This document shows positions 52,545 to 62,202 of a stretch of DNA of 64,000 nucleotides, in pieces. The stretch is taken from positions 98,774 through 162,773 of the forward strand of contig JBNMLP010000003.1 in the NCBI GenBank assembly GCA_050874905.1, read 5' to 3'. How positions within the stretch are numbered: the first letter of the stretch is position 1; each line of letters opens with the position of its first letter. Under the pieces are notes generated by a model, which was given only the letters and a program-made list of their open reading frames with translations, did not search any database and was not told the origin of the DNA. The position numbers and the translations under genes were made by a program. Origin of the DNA: NC2004 sp050874905. Its GTDB lineage: Bacteria; Bacillota; Clostridia; Lachnospirales; Lachnospiraceae.

Positions 52545-55500
52545 ATGAAAAAGAAAATTGCACTTATTGTATTTACAATTGTATGCACGCTTGGAATCAC
52601 AGCATTTATTGCTTCTTTCATGCGAGGTGCCGGAAATAATTTAAGTGGTACAGGTGGAAGTGCCTTAAGCGGTATTTATGATTCTTACATTACACAGATT
52701 CAGCGTATCATTGACAATTCCAATTCTACGGACAGTGATATGACACAGGCACAAAAGCAGTATCATATTGTACAGATTGTAGACTCTTTGGAGACTGCTG
52801 ATGCATCTGGCACGAAGATAAAAGATTATCTGATCAACTATATCAATAATCAAGTAGACTCTAAGACTGCAACCAATATTTTCCGTACCGACATTATTGG
52901 TAAGGACATGAAGGAAAAAATGATTGATGTCCAGACTTTTAAAGTCAATGATTCCAAATTGGCAGCAGCAATTGCGAATGCAGATTTGATCTACATTGCC
53001 AATACGAATAATAGCTATAGTTCTAGTAATGATCTGTATACGAATGGCGATTCTTCTACCAATGCCAAAAGTCAGTTGGAAAAATATGCATTGGATTCTT
53101 TTAAACCAATCATCTTGGATGCAGAGGTTATCACTCGTTCCAATAATACAGGAACTGACACTAGTGAAACACCAACAAACATATATGAGTATTTGAAAGC
53201 ACTTAATGCGATCAGAGGTACCACAAGTGATACTGGTGTTTATTCCGTTCGTGGAAAGAAGAATTCAGACGGAAAATATGATGCGATTGATTTCTCTGAT
53301 TACTTTAACATGCAGTATGTTGGTTCTACCTATGTATCATTTAATAATATTGGTACAGCCAAGTGGAATACATACCCAGCAGATTTCAAGTTTAACGTGT
53401 TGGAGATTGTCGCAAACGATACAGAAAAGGCAAAGAAAACTGCATTGAAAAATGAAATTGATGCGGGTGGATTTTCACAGGCGTTTTCTTATCCGTCTCG
53501 TGTAACCAAAGACAATATCAATTATATCTGTATGACGGTGACAGAATTTAATCAAGAAGTGCAAAAACGTGTGGCTGCGGGAGCTACAGCGAAGAATTCT
53601 CTCTATTTAGGAGATGATATTGGAAATACGGATACAACATATGAATCCAAGTTTCCAACGTATCAGTTTATCTATCTGAATCATGAGAGTTCAACAAAGC
53701 TTTATGAAGCAAATACGGTAGATTTTACAGAGGAATCGATCAATGCGTTAAAAGGTTTTGCTGCACGTGGTAATAAATCCCGTCAGGAAAAGGTGAAAAC
53801 ACCAAATTATATCAGCCGTTTGATGGTAGATGCAAACTTCTACAATGTTGGTTATACATCAGCATCAGATAGCAAACAGAACACAAATGTAGATGGTACC
53901 ACGAATTTATATGCAATCCTCTCTAAGATGATTGAGTTAAATGGTACCACAGTATCTGCCAATGCAACCAATATTGAGATTGTGAATCAAGGCTTCTTTA
54001 AGAACCAGGACAATGACATGGTTTATAAGGAGAATGAATCGGATACAACGAAGGCACAGCGCATTACAGATCTGATCAACCGTTCCACATACCGTGATTA
54101 TAATGTGGGAAGTAATGCGGCAACCTTTAAGGTATTAGAGATTGAACCATATTATCAGGTAGACGATACCTCCTGGTATAAGAATGAGCAGGAGACACTT
54201 ACCAATACGTTGAATGCATCTGTAGCGCAGGAGGCTTCCGAAGCAAAGGCTTCTCCGTTCTATCGTTTTAACCTGACACAGGCAAGAATTGCGGCGGCGA
54301 CTGGTTTGAATGTGAATCAGATTTCTGTAACTACCGTTTCTGCCAATGAGATCAGTTCCACTTCACCAAATCTGGTAGAGGAATATGATGTAGTATATAT
54401 TGGTAATAATCATGGCTCTGTTAAGGCAAAGAAAGATTGGACGTTATCAAAGATTTTAAAGAGTTATAAGGGTGGTAACTTTATCAATATGATCTCCTAT
54501 AACTTGAGCGATCTGGAGAAATTTGTCTTTAATACAGAGAAGTTTACAGGCGGTTCCACGTTTGAGAACAACGATTATGTATATGAAGGATATGCACATA
54601 CCGGTGAACTGGTAAAATATGATGATCAGGGTACGATCATTTCCTTTAACGGAGCATGGAAAGCATATTCCAGAACGAATGGTAGTGATATTACTTCCAA
54701 AGTGTATGCACAGCTTTATAATTATATCAGTGCAGGTATGCCAGTGATCGTTGACAAGACAGTGATGGATTCCAACTATCTGATCGGTGGTGCAAGAGCG
54801 AACGCAGAACTTGAGGAAGACAATACACATAGAATTAAACTGGTTGGTAAAAACAGTGGTTCTATGAATCGCTTGAAACTGAAAAATACCAAAGGAAAGA
54901 GTACTATTACCTACAAGGATAAGAGTGGAAACTGGAGAACGATCGATTATAATTCTACTTCATACAGTGACGATACAATGGTTGCTCGTAGAGAGAGTCA
55001 GATTGATCCGGAAAGTTATTTGTACCAGTTAATGTATCTGGTTGCGGAGAAGAAAGATTCCGGAATCTATCATGCAGGAAATGTATTTGCTGGATTTGAT
55101 GCGACGGATACACAGAGCTTAAGTAACTTATACTTCAAGGGTAAAACAGCAGACAATGATCTGACTGCGCCGGATGATATTGATGCATCCCAGACGGGAG
55201 CAGAAAAACTGGTTGTTGATAATGCAGTCGGAGATAATAACATTACACTGTTTAATAATACGGTAGCTTATGATGGAGATGACATTGATTATGCAAATTC
55301 TGGTTCTGCGATCCAATTAAAGCATTTCCTGAACAATTATGCATCTGCAAGACCAGTGATCAATCTGGTTACTGCACCGAAATCTTATGATTCTGACAAT
55401 GATGCAGATGTATCAAAACGTGTGATCAATCCAAAGAGTCCAACCTTTAAATTTTCGATCACAGGTGTAACCGGATCGAAATGTAAGGTTCAGCTTTACT

Positions 55501-57743
55501 ATGACTTTGATGGTGATGGACAGTTCTCTGATGATGAGACAGAAGGTCGTCTGGAGGGAACTACCTATGAGACAGAGGAAGTAGCATGTATTGATGATTA
55601 TACAATCGGTACAACCGGAGTTGTAACATTTAACGCAGACTCTTCTTATGTTAAGAGAGACTTTGTAATTGATAAAGATTTTGTTGGCGTAATGCCATAC
55701 AAACTGGTGGTAACAGATGAAAATGGTAAAGCAACAAGTATCATCCGTTATCCAAAATATTACAATGAAACAGATAATGGAAAGCAGAAGATTCGTTTAC
55801 TTCAGTTAGTACCGGGTGAGCCGGATGGTAATCATGGCGATGGATTAACAACGGTTACAACACTTTGTGTAAACGAGGGTAAAGATAAATCCGGATCAGT
55901 AAAGAAGGGTGATTTTGTATACGGCAGCAACTGTATCAATGATAAAGGAAAGGTAGAACATGAATTTGGTATCCGTTCCTTCTCTGATAAAGATGCATCA
56001 ACCGGGCAGGCTTATAACCTTGCAAAGAGTCTTTCAGATGAGTATGATATCGAGCTTGATATTGTTACATTCGGTCAGCTGAGTTATGCTGCATCCGGTT
56101 ACATTCAGGATTACTGCCAGAAGTATGGAACTTCCGCAGGATATGAAACGAGAGATAAACTGACAGATAAAGAGAAATCTGCATTTGAGAAGTTTAGAAA
56201 CAAATATTATAACGAGTCTACGAAGAAGATGAATTCTACGTGGGAGAATCTGGTTAAGATTGGTAATACAACAGTATACGATTTCAAAGATATGGGTATC
56301 TGTGATAAGATCTTAAACGGATGGTTCAAGGAAGGTAAGACCAGTGATGAGATTACCTATACCTACAATGGTAAGACCTATTCTATTAACGCAGGTTACT
56401 ATGATATGGTTATTATTGGATTCTCTCAGTTGAATGGTATGATCTCTGGTGGTAGTGAATGGTGTGATATCAATAATATTGGATGTCAGTTCATCCGTTC
56501 TTTCATTGCAGCAGATGGATCGGTATTATTTGGTTCTGACACTACTTCTTATGCAGGATTTAATGAAGGTATCATTAAGTGGTCCAGAAATATTAACGAA
56601 TATCTGCGTGAGTCATTTGGTATGGATCGATTTAAATATACAGTAGAAAAACAGGTGGATTCAACAGGATCACAGGCAGCTTCTTTCTATACACAAAGAG
56701 ATACCAACAATGCTGTGGCTATTAAATCATATTTATATGAACCATATACCTCTGATACTCCAGAAGTAGGGGATAATAAACCTGGTGAGTTCTATTCAAC
56801 GAACTCATACGATGGAACCTATGAGAAAGCAGATGATAACAACGATGGTATTTCCGGTGCAGGATTTACGGATGCTTTAGTATATGGTCGTGATACCAAA
56901 ACAAAGAGTACGATCTTTAATGGTGTAGATAATATTTCGGATAGTAATCAGGCGGGTAAAGTATTGCCAACGAACCGTATTGTGAGAAATAATACAGGAT
57001 TGTTAACCAACTATCCATTCACGATCACTTCTGATCCGTTTATTTCAACGGCAGGTGCGCAGTATCTTGCACTTGATACAGAGGATCAGGATATGCATAT
57101 CTGGTATTCCTTAGCAGGAAGCAATGGTAATAGTGGCTCATCACTTTATGCAGCAGATCCGAAGAATGGTAGAAGTTTTTACTATATGTACACATATAAG
57201 TCTGTAACATATACAGCAGCCGGTTATACTGATTTTGCAAATACCTCTATTGATAATGATGGAGAACGTAAGCTGATCATTAACTCTATTCTGAATAATG
57301 TAAAACAGCATCGTTCCGGTCCGGAAGTTATCTTTGAAAAGTATTCTGGAGAAACAGATGCCATCTTTACCCCGGCAAAGGGTAAACAGGATGCAACCTT
57401 GACCTGTAAGGGGCAGACACCGGATAAATGTTGCTTTAATATTAAGATTACAGTGGGATCTGGAAAGACCTTAAAGAAAGCACGCCTTTACATTGATGCC
57501 AATGCAAATGGTAAATATGATGAGGGTGATAGTGATCTGGGTGACTATGCAGACAAGATAACGAGTGGTACATCCTTTGAAATTGACGCCAGCAAGTTAG
57601 ATGCGGCGTATGCTAATACGATCGCAACTTACATGCAGAGTGGAACGTTCTACATTGGTGTAGATGCAACAGATAGTGACGGTAAGTCTGGTACGGCTAA
57701 AATGTATGTAAAGACACAGTCCAAATTATTTAACTTAAATTAA
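52545..57743 (+). CDS. giant extracellular protein of the pilus locus (DUF5057-like)
   Basis: A 1732-residue protein beginning MKKKIALIVFTIVCTLGITAFIASF, a signal peptide or membrane anchor with no pilin cleavage motif. The long ectodomain is Asn/Asp/Ser/Thr/Tyr-rich and recalls the DUF5057 family seen near Lachnospiraceae pilus genes (recall, not searched). Two calcium-loop-like motifs are visible: DFDGDGQFSDDE near residue 986 and DANANGKYDEGDSD near 1650. Cysteines are few. As last gene of the locus, cotranscribed with the minor pilins, it could be a pilus-associated adhesin or a wall-spanning scaffold. A terminator follows its stop. Confidence 0.75.
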   Translation: MKKKIALIVFTIVCTLGITAFIASFMRGAGNNLSGTGGSALSGIYDSYITQIQRIIDNSNSTDSDMTQAQKQYHIVQIVDSLETADASGTKIKDYLINYINNQVDSKTATNIFRTDIIGKDMKEKMIDVQTFKVNDSKLAAAIANADLIYIANTNNSYSSSNDLYTNGDSSTNAKSQLEKYALDSFKPIILDAEVITRSNNTGTDTSETPTNIYEYLKALNAIRGTTSDTGVYSVRGKKNSDGKYDAIDFSDYFNMQYVGSTYVSFNNIGTAKWNTYPADFKFNVLEIVANDTEKAKKTALKNEIDAGGFSQAFSYPSRVTKDNINYICMTVTEFNQEVQKRVAAGATAKNSLYLGDDIGNTDTTYESKFPTYQFIYLNHESSTKLYEANTVDFTEESINALKGFAARGNKSRQEKVKTPNYISRLMVDANFYNVGYTSASDSKQNTNVDGTTNLYAILSKMIELNGTTVSANATNIEIVNQGFFKNQDNDMVYKENESDTTKAQRITDLINRSTYRDYNVGSNAATFKVLEIEPYYQVDDTSWYKNEQETLTNTLNASVAQEASEAKASPFYRFNLTQARIAAATGLNVNQISVTTVSANEISSTSPNLVEEYDVVYIGNNHGSVKAKKDWTLSKILKSYKGGNFINMISYNLSDLEKFVFNTEKFTGGSTFENNDYVYEGYAHTGELVKYDDQGTIISFNGAWKAYSRTNGSDITSKVYAQLYNYISAGMPVIVDKTVMDSNYLIGGARANAELEEDNTHRIKLVGKNSGSMNRLKLKNTKGKSTITYKDKSGNWRTIDYNSTSYSDDTMVARRESQIDPESYLYQLMYLVAEKKDSGIYHAGNVFAGFDATDTQSLSNLYFKGKTADNDLTAPDDIDASQTGAEKLVVDNAVGDNNITLFNNTVAYDGDDIDYANSGSAIQLKHFLNNYASARPVINLVTAPKSYDSDNDADVSKRVINPKSPTFKFSITGVTGSKCKVQLYYDFDGDGQFSDDETEGRLEGTTYETEEVACIDDYTIGTTGVVTFNADSSYVKRDFVIDKDFVGVMPYKLVVTDENGKATSIIRYPKYYNETDNGKQKIRLLQLVPGEPDGNHGDGLTTVTTLCVNEGKDKSGSVKKGDFVYGSNCINDKGKVEHEFGIRSFSDKDASTGQAYNLAKSLSDEYDIELDIVTFGQLSYAASGYIQDYCQKYGTSAGYETRDKLTDKEKSAFEKFRNKYYNESTKKMNSTWENLVKIGNTTVYDFKDMGICDKILNGWFKEGKTSDEITYTYNGKTYSINAGYYDMVIIGFSQLNGMISGGSEWCDINNIGCQFIRSFIAADGSVLFGSDTTSYAGFNEGIIKWSRNINEYLRESFGMDRFKYTVEKQVDSTGSQAASFYTQRDTNNAVAIKSYLYEPYTSDTPEVGDNKPGEFYSTNSYDGTYEKADDNNDGISGAGFTDALVYGRDTKTKSTIFNGVDNISDSNQAGKVLPTNRIVRNNTGLLTNYPFTITSDPFISTAGAQYLALDTEDQDMHIWYSLAGSNGNSGSSLYAADPKNGRSFYYMYTYKSVTYTAAGYTDFANTSIDNDGERKLIINSILNNVKQHRSGPEVIFEKYSGETDAIFTPAKGKQDATLTCKGQTPDKCCFNIKITVGSGKTLKKARLYIDANANGKYDEGDSDLGDYADKITSGTSFEIDASKLDAAYANTIATYMQSGTFYIGVDATDSDGKSGTAKMYVKTQSKLFNLN

Positions 57744-57759
57744 GAGGCATAACAGGATG

Positions 57760-57790
57760 GCCAGCCATAGCAATGGCTGGCTGTTCTTTT
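57760..57790 (+). terminator. terminator of the pilus locus
   Basis: GCCAGCCAT / ATGGCTGGC, a perfect 9-base stem with an AGCA loop, then TGTTCTTTTT. It closes the pilus locus 17 bases after the last stop. Confidence 0.85.
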
Positions 57791-57805
57791 TAGAAAGGAA
57801 AAACG

Positions 57806-58783
57806 ATGCGAAAACTATACCCATCGGAGTGCAGAACTTCTGCATATGAGATTGATTACCGGGCATGGTGGAATAGAGGATACCGGGGAATCATCTACGA
57901 TATTGATAATACTCTGGTGCCGCATAACGCACCGGCGGATGAAAAAGCCAAGGCTTTGTTTCAGCACTTGAGAGAATTAGGTTTTGATACATGCATGGTA
58001 TCCAATAATAAAGAACCACGGGTCAAGACATTTTGTGACGCAGTAGGTTCCAAATATGTGTATAAGGCGGATAAACCGTCGGTGAAAGGTTATGAAAAGG
58101 CGATGCAGAAAATGCATACTACCAAGGAAAACACATTATTTATCGGAGATCAGCTTTTTACAGATGTGTGGGGGGCGAACCGAGCCGGTTTGTATTCAAT
58201 CCTTACCGAACCGATTCATCCAAAAGAAGAGATTCAGATCGTGTTAAAACGTATTTTGGAGCGAATCATTTTAGCGGGATACCGTCGAAAGAAAAATTTG
58301 GTATTGATCGGATTTATGGGATCAGGAAAGTCAACGATTGGAAAAGCATATGCGAGGAAGAAAGGACGTACCTTTCTGGACACCGATGCTTATATAGAGG
58401 AAAAAGAAGGCAGAAGCATTTCTGAGATTTTTTCCAAAGAGGGAGAAGCATATTTTCGTAAGCTGGAATATGATACGATCGTAGAATTAAAACATGCCTT
58501 TCATGATGCAGTTATTGCAACAGGCGGGGGATTGCCAATTACGGAAAGAAACCGCAGTCCACTCCGGCAGCTTGGCAGGATCGTATATCTCAAAACATCG
58601 GAAGAAACAATCTACGATCGCATCAAAGAGGATAAAAACAGGCCACTTCTGCAAGTAGAAGAGCCTCAAAAAGAGATTCAAAATATGCTGCAAAAAAGAG
58701 CACCAATTTATGAATCTGTCAGTGATCAAATCATAGAAACAGATGGTAGAACGGTGGAAGAAATAATTGCATATTTGAAGTAA
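57806..58783 (+). CDS. YqeG-type HAD phosphatase fused to shikimate kinase
   Basis: A single 325-residue frame with two complete enzyme domains. Residues 1 to about 155 are a YqeG-family HAD IIIA phosphatase: YDIDNTLVPHN with Asp32 and Asp34, SNNKEPRV and FIGDQLFTDVWGANRAG. Residues about 163-325 are a shikimate kinase: P-loop GFMGSGKST (169-177, Lys175), TDAYIEEKEGRSI, EGEAYFRKLE, ATGGGLP and NRPLLQ. Shikimate kinase phosphorylates shikimate at O3 in aromatic amino-acid synthesis. YqeG is normally separate and often lies by aroE or ribosome genes. Both active sites look intact. No frameshift or stop separates the parts. Confidence 0.9.
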   Translation: MRKLYPSECRTSAYEIDYRAWWNRGYRGIIYDIDNTLVPHNAPADEKAKALFQHLRELGFDTCMVSNNKEPRVKTFCDAVGSKYVYKADKPSVKGYEKAMQKMHTTKENTLFIGDQLFTDVWGANRAGLYSILTEPIHPKEEIQIVLKRILERIILAGYRRKKNLVLIGFMGSGKSTIGKAYARKKGRTFLDTDAYIEEKEGRSISEIFSKEGEAYFRKLEYDTIVELKHAFHDAVIATGGGLPITERNRSPLRQLGRIVYLKTSEETIYDRIKEDKNRPLLQVEEPQKEIQNMLQKRAPIYESVSDQIIETDGRTVEEIIAYLK

Positions 58784-58847
58784 ATTTGATACTATAAAAA
58801 TAGTGGAAATGCCGTAAACACGGGAAAAAAGTAAGGAGGATGTGACT

Positions 58848-61800
58848 ATGAAAAGTGTGAAAAAACTACTGGCAATTGTTCTGACATTTGCCTTGGTACT
58901 ACCATTCATAAGTGACGCAGTTGTATTAAGGGGACATGCGGAGAATCTGGCTACGCTTGAAAGTACCTTTGTAAGATGTGATCTGGTCAGCCAGGGAGGA
59001 CCAAGCTGCTATAATGCAACCTATACTGTTACAAATAGAACAGGCGCAGCTATCAGCAATGTCATTTATAAATTAGATGGTGCAGCAAAGGACAGTGCAG
59101 GCGTGGTTTCTGTAAATATTGCCGCAAATGGCTCTGCCCAGGTAACAGTACCATATTATACATGGTGGTATGGTGGAGGAAATGTCAATTGTACATTCTA
59201 TCCGCAGGTGATTGATTCCAAATTACAGAACTTTGCATTTACGGGGGGACAGTATGACCAGTCCGGTAGTGTATCTTTTCAGAATACAGTACAAAATCCG
59301 TTCCAGTATGATATTACGATCTTAAGAAGTTCTGGTGAGATCGTTACAATGTCCGGTATTGCTCAGCCGGGGCAGACAACAACCTATAATACAGGTTTTG
59401 GTATGCAGGGGGCTACTGTTGTGAAAGCTTCGGTTACCAAAGAGTATAAGGTAGATTCTTCCCATGCTGAAAACCCAGGTATTGCAGCTGATATGGCTTA
59501 TGGAAGTGCAAATAAAGAGACAATTATTCGTTTCGCAAATCTTAGTCAGGGAAATGCAGTGCAAAGTGGAAGATTTGATGCTGCATTAACTACATCGCAA
59601 CCTGATACAGCGGTAGATTTACAGAGAAATCCGTTTACATATTCTTTCACACTGACGTTTACATCTACGGCAGACGCTACCGAAAAGAAAACATATAGTG
59701 GTGTTACAAATAGTGCAGTTACATCTGTTAGTATTTCTTCTGTGGGACCATTAGTGGGGTATGATTTAACATCCGCTACGATCAATAAGGTGGAAGCACC
59801 GACGATCATTGGTCTTTCTGATGTTACCGATATTGACTACAGCGGTTTGGCGATTGACCGAAGCAATGGAACTCCGGTATTTAAGAGTAAATTGACAGCA
59901 GCGGGTGGCAGCGAATTCCAGTATGTATACGAAATTGGATATGAGGATGGTGCAGGAAATGTCGACTTTGCACGTGGTGTTGCAAAAAGTACCGATGAGA
60001 CAACAGGACTTGACACGGCTGTTGTTGCTAATTTACAGACACATCTCGTTTCCTATATCAAGGTAGTTGCTATCTCTAAAGTAGATTATTCTTCGGAAGT
60101 AGATGGCCTTAGCTATATTCCGGCTCAGACGACATACGATCAGCCAAGTGGAGTGTTCCGTTATGGCATAACCAATACAACGGGACAGGATAATTTCATG
60201 TTTGAGTATGAAATTAATTACACTACCAAGTATGGTACGATTGGATCACCGGTAACCGGTTGGGCGAATAACGCCAGTGGTACGATTACGTTATCAGCAG
60301 AGGACAAAACACAATTAGACAGCCAGTATGCAGTATTGCAGGGTATCAGCATCAAACGTATGCTGGTATTGAAAAATACATGTCCGGCGTCCTGGTTAAA
60401 TGTGGCTTTGGCAGATACAAAGACAAACTTTACCATTGCAAACACCTGTGATGGCAATAACTTAAATTATGTAGCAGAGGAAGTAGCTGTTACCGTAAAT
60501 GGTCAGGCGGCTAATACGACTGCGGCAATTGAGCCACAGGGAGTTGTTACCTATCCGATCAACTGGACAGGAACTACGAAAATGATCATTGAAGTATCCG
60601 GTGTGAATTACTATTCTCCAACAAAGAATACCAGCCTTCATGTTGGTAACTTCAATAATCAGCAGTACAACGATACATGGCTGGCTCCGGTCAACTGCAG
60701 AATGCGTCGTACCGAAACAGGAGAGTTCCAGTTTGATATCACATTACGAAACTCCAGTGAGGATAATGTAGTGAGCGGAATCGGGTATAATATCCGCTAC
60801 AAAGTAGCAGGGCAGGAGAAGAATATCAGTGATTCCGTTCCCGTTTCAGTAAATCCTGGAACAAATGGAACATTCAGTGTAAATATTGCGGGAGCTACTG
60901 GTGATTTCACATTTGAGCACTTCTCCATCACAGATATAGATGCAGAGGTGGATGTAGCACCGGATCTGACAAGAACGACAATTGCAAATCCATCAATCGA
61001 GACGTCCTCATTAAAAATCAGACAGTATGTGGTATGGTCAAAGGTAAAATTTGGTTCTTATCAGCAGTCGGCTTCTGCAACAGCAAATAAGCAGGATTTA
61101 GAGTGGCGTGTATTAGAGGTGAAAGATAATGTTGCAACATTGATCTCAGAGAAAGCATTGTTTTCCCGGGCATATGATTCCAGTATGTTAGGAACAAGCT
61201 GGGATACCTCCAATCTTCGCAAATATTTAAATGATGATTTTAAAAACGAGGCATTTTCTGCAGAAGAGCAGAAATCAATCGTTACCAGTGCACTTACTAC
61301 TGCAGATTCAACGAGTGGTGCCAAAGGTGGAGAGGCAACTTCCGACCAGGTATATATTCCATCTATTGCGGATATGAATAATGATACCTACATGTTATTT
61401 GGTGCAGCCAAGACAGAATCTACAGTTCCTACAAGACAGTTTACCGCATCCAAGAAGCTGTTAAATGATAATCCGGGACTGACCGCATATGTGGATAGCA
61501 ATGGACAGGAATTTTGTAACTACCTGCTTCGATCTCCGGGATATTATTCGTATGATGTTGCTGGTGTTAATTACAATGGTATTTTAAAGGCAGATGGCTG
61601 GAGAACCTATACAAAAACGGCTGGTGTCATTCCAATGGTAAAAGTTAATGTAGACGCATTGACTCTAGTAGGATCTACAGCAAAGCAGTTGCCAAAGGGA
61701 TATAACACAGGCGAGGCAAAGGCTTCTAAGGCAACCAAAACAACAAAATTGAAGACATTGACCGTTGGAGATAAGAAAACGATCAACAAGGCAACTTATA

Positions 61801-62120
61801 AGATCACTGCTTCTACCAAAGCAACAAGAACTGTTGCAGTAACCAGTGTTGCAAAGCAGGCAAAGAAAGTAACGATTCCATCTACCGTAAAGATCAATGG
61901 AACCAAATATAAGGTAACAGCGATCAAGGCAGGAGCGTTTAAGAATGCCAAGAAGAGTCTTAGAACGATCAACATCACATCCAAGAATATCAAGACTGTG
62001 AATAAGAAAGCATTTTCCGGTCTGACATCTAAGACAACAGTAAGGATTGCAAAAACGCAGTACAAGAAATTGAAAAAAATGATCAAAAATAAGAAAGTCA
62101 AGATTCAGAAGATCAAATAG
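58848..62120 (+). CDS. secreted DUF6273 / leucine-rich-repeat surface protein
   Basis: ATG 58848 follows AAGGAGG; 1090 residues. A signal peptide is clear (KSVKKLLAIVLTFALVLPFISDA...GHAEN). Residues about 30-720 are Thr/Ser/Asn-rich beta modules of unknown family with several similar repeats. About 735-935 matches the DUF6273 pattern (VKFGSYQQS, LEWRVLEVKDNVATLISEKA, SWDTSNLRKYLNDDF). The last 110 residues are Lys/Thr-rich with BspA-type leucine-rich features (VTIPSTVKINGTKYKVTAI and KAFSGL). Basic tails like this can bind wall polymers. It may be an adhesin or glycan-binding protein. It is not in the pilus transcript. Confidence 0.78.
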   Translation: MKSVKKLLAIVLTFALVLPFISDAVVLRGHAENLATLESTFVRCDLVSQGGPSCYNATYTVTNRTGAAISNVIYKLDGAAKDSAGVVSVNIAANGSAQVTVPYYTWWYGGGNVNCTFYPQVIDSKLQNFAFTGGQYDQSGSVSFQNTVQNPFQYDITILRSSGEIVTMSGIAQPGQTTTYNTGFGMQGATVVKASVTKEYKVDSSHAENPGIAADMAYGSANKETIIRFANLSQGNAVQSGRFDAALTTSQPDTAVDLQRNPFTYSFTLTFTSTADATEKKTYSGVTNSAVTSVSISSVGPLVGYDLTSATINKVEAPTIIGLSDVTDIDYSGLAIDRSNGTPVFKSKLTAAGGSEFQYVYEIGYEDGAGNVDFARGVAKSTDETTGLDTAVVANLQTHLVSYIKVVAISKVDYSSEVDGLSYIPAQTTYDQPSGVFRYGITNTTGQDNFMFEYEINYTTKYGTIGSPVTGWANNASGTITLSAEDKTQLDSQYAVLQGISIKRMLVLKNTCPASWLNVALADTKTNFTIANTCDGNNLNYVAEEVAVTVNGQAANTTAAIEPQGVVTYPINWTGTTKMIIEVSGVNYYSPTKNTSLHVGNFNNQQYNDTWLAPVNCRMRRTETGEFQFDITLRNSSEDNVVSGIGYNIRYKVAGQEKNISDSVPVSVNPGTNGTFSVNIAGATGDFTFEHFSITDIDAEVDVAPDLTRTTIANPSIETSSLKIRQYVVWSKVKFGSYQQSASATANKQDLEWRVLEVKDNVATLISEKALFSRAYDSSMLGTSWDTSNLRKYLNDDFKNEAFSAEEQKSIVTSALTTADSTSGAKGGEATSDQVYIPSIADMNNDTYMLFGAAKTESTVPTRQFTASKKLLNDNPGLTAYVDSNGQEFCNYLLRSPGYYSYDVAGVNYNGILKADGWRTYTKTAGVIPMVKVNVDALTLVGSTAKQLPKGYNTGEAKASKATKTTKLKTLTVGDKKTINKATYKITASTKATRTVAVTSVAKQAKKVTIPSTVKINGTKYKVTAIKAGAFKNAKKSLRTINITSKNIKTVNKKAFSGLTSKTTVRIAKTQYKKLKKMIKNKKVKIQKIK

Positions 62121-62138
62121 ACTTTTCAGGATTAGTAG

Positions 62139-62167
62139 TTGAAATTTGTACCATTTTATTATAAAAT
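62139..62167 (+). promoter_or_regulatory. sigma-A promoter of efp
   Basis: TTGAAA (62139-62144), a 17-base spacer and TAAAAT (62162-62167), about 35 bases upstream of the efp start. Confidence 0.7.
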
Positions 62168-62202
62168 ATAAACAATTACGTGACTTAAGGAGGATTTTAG
62201 GA

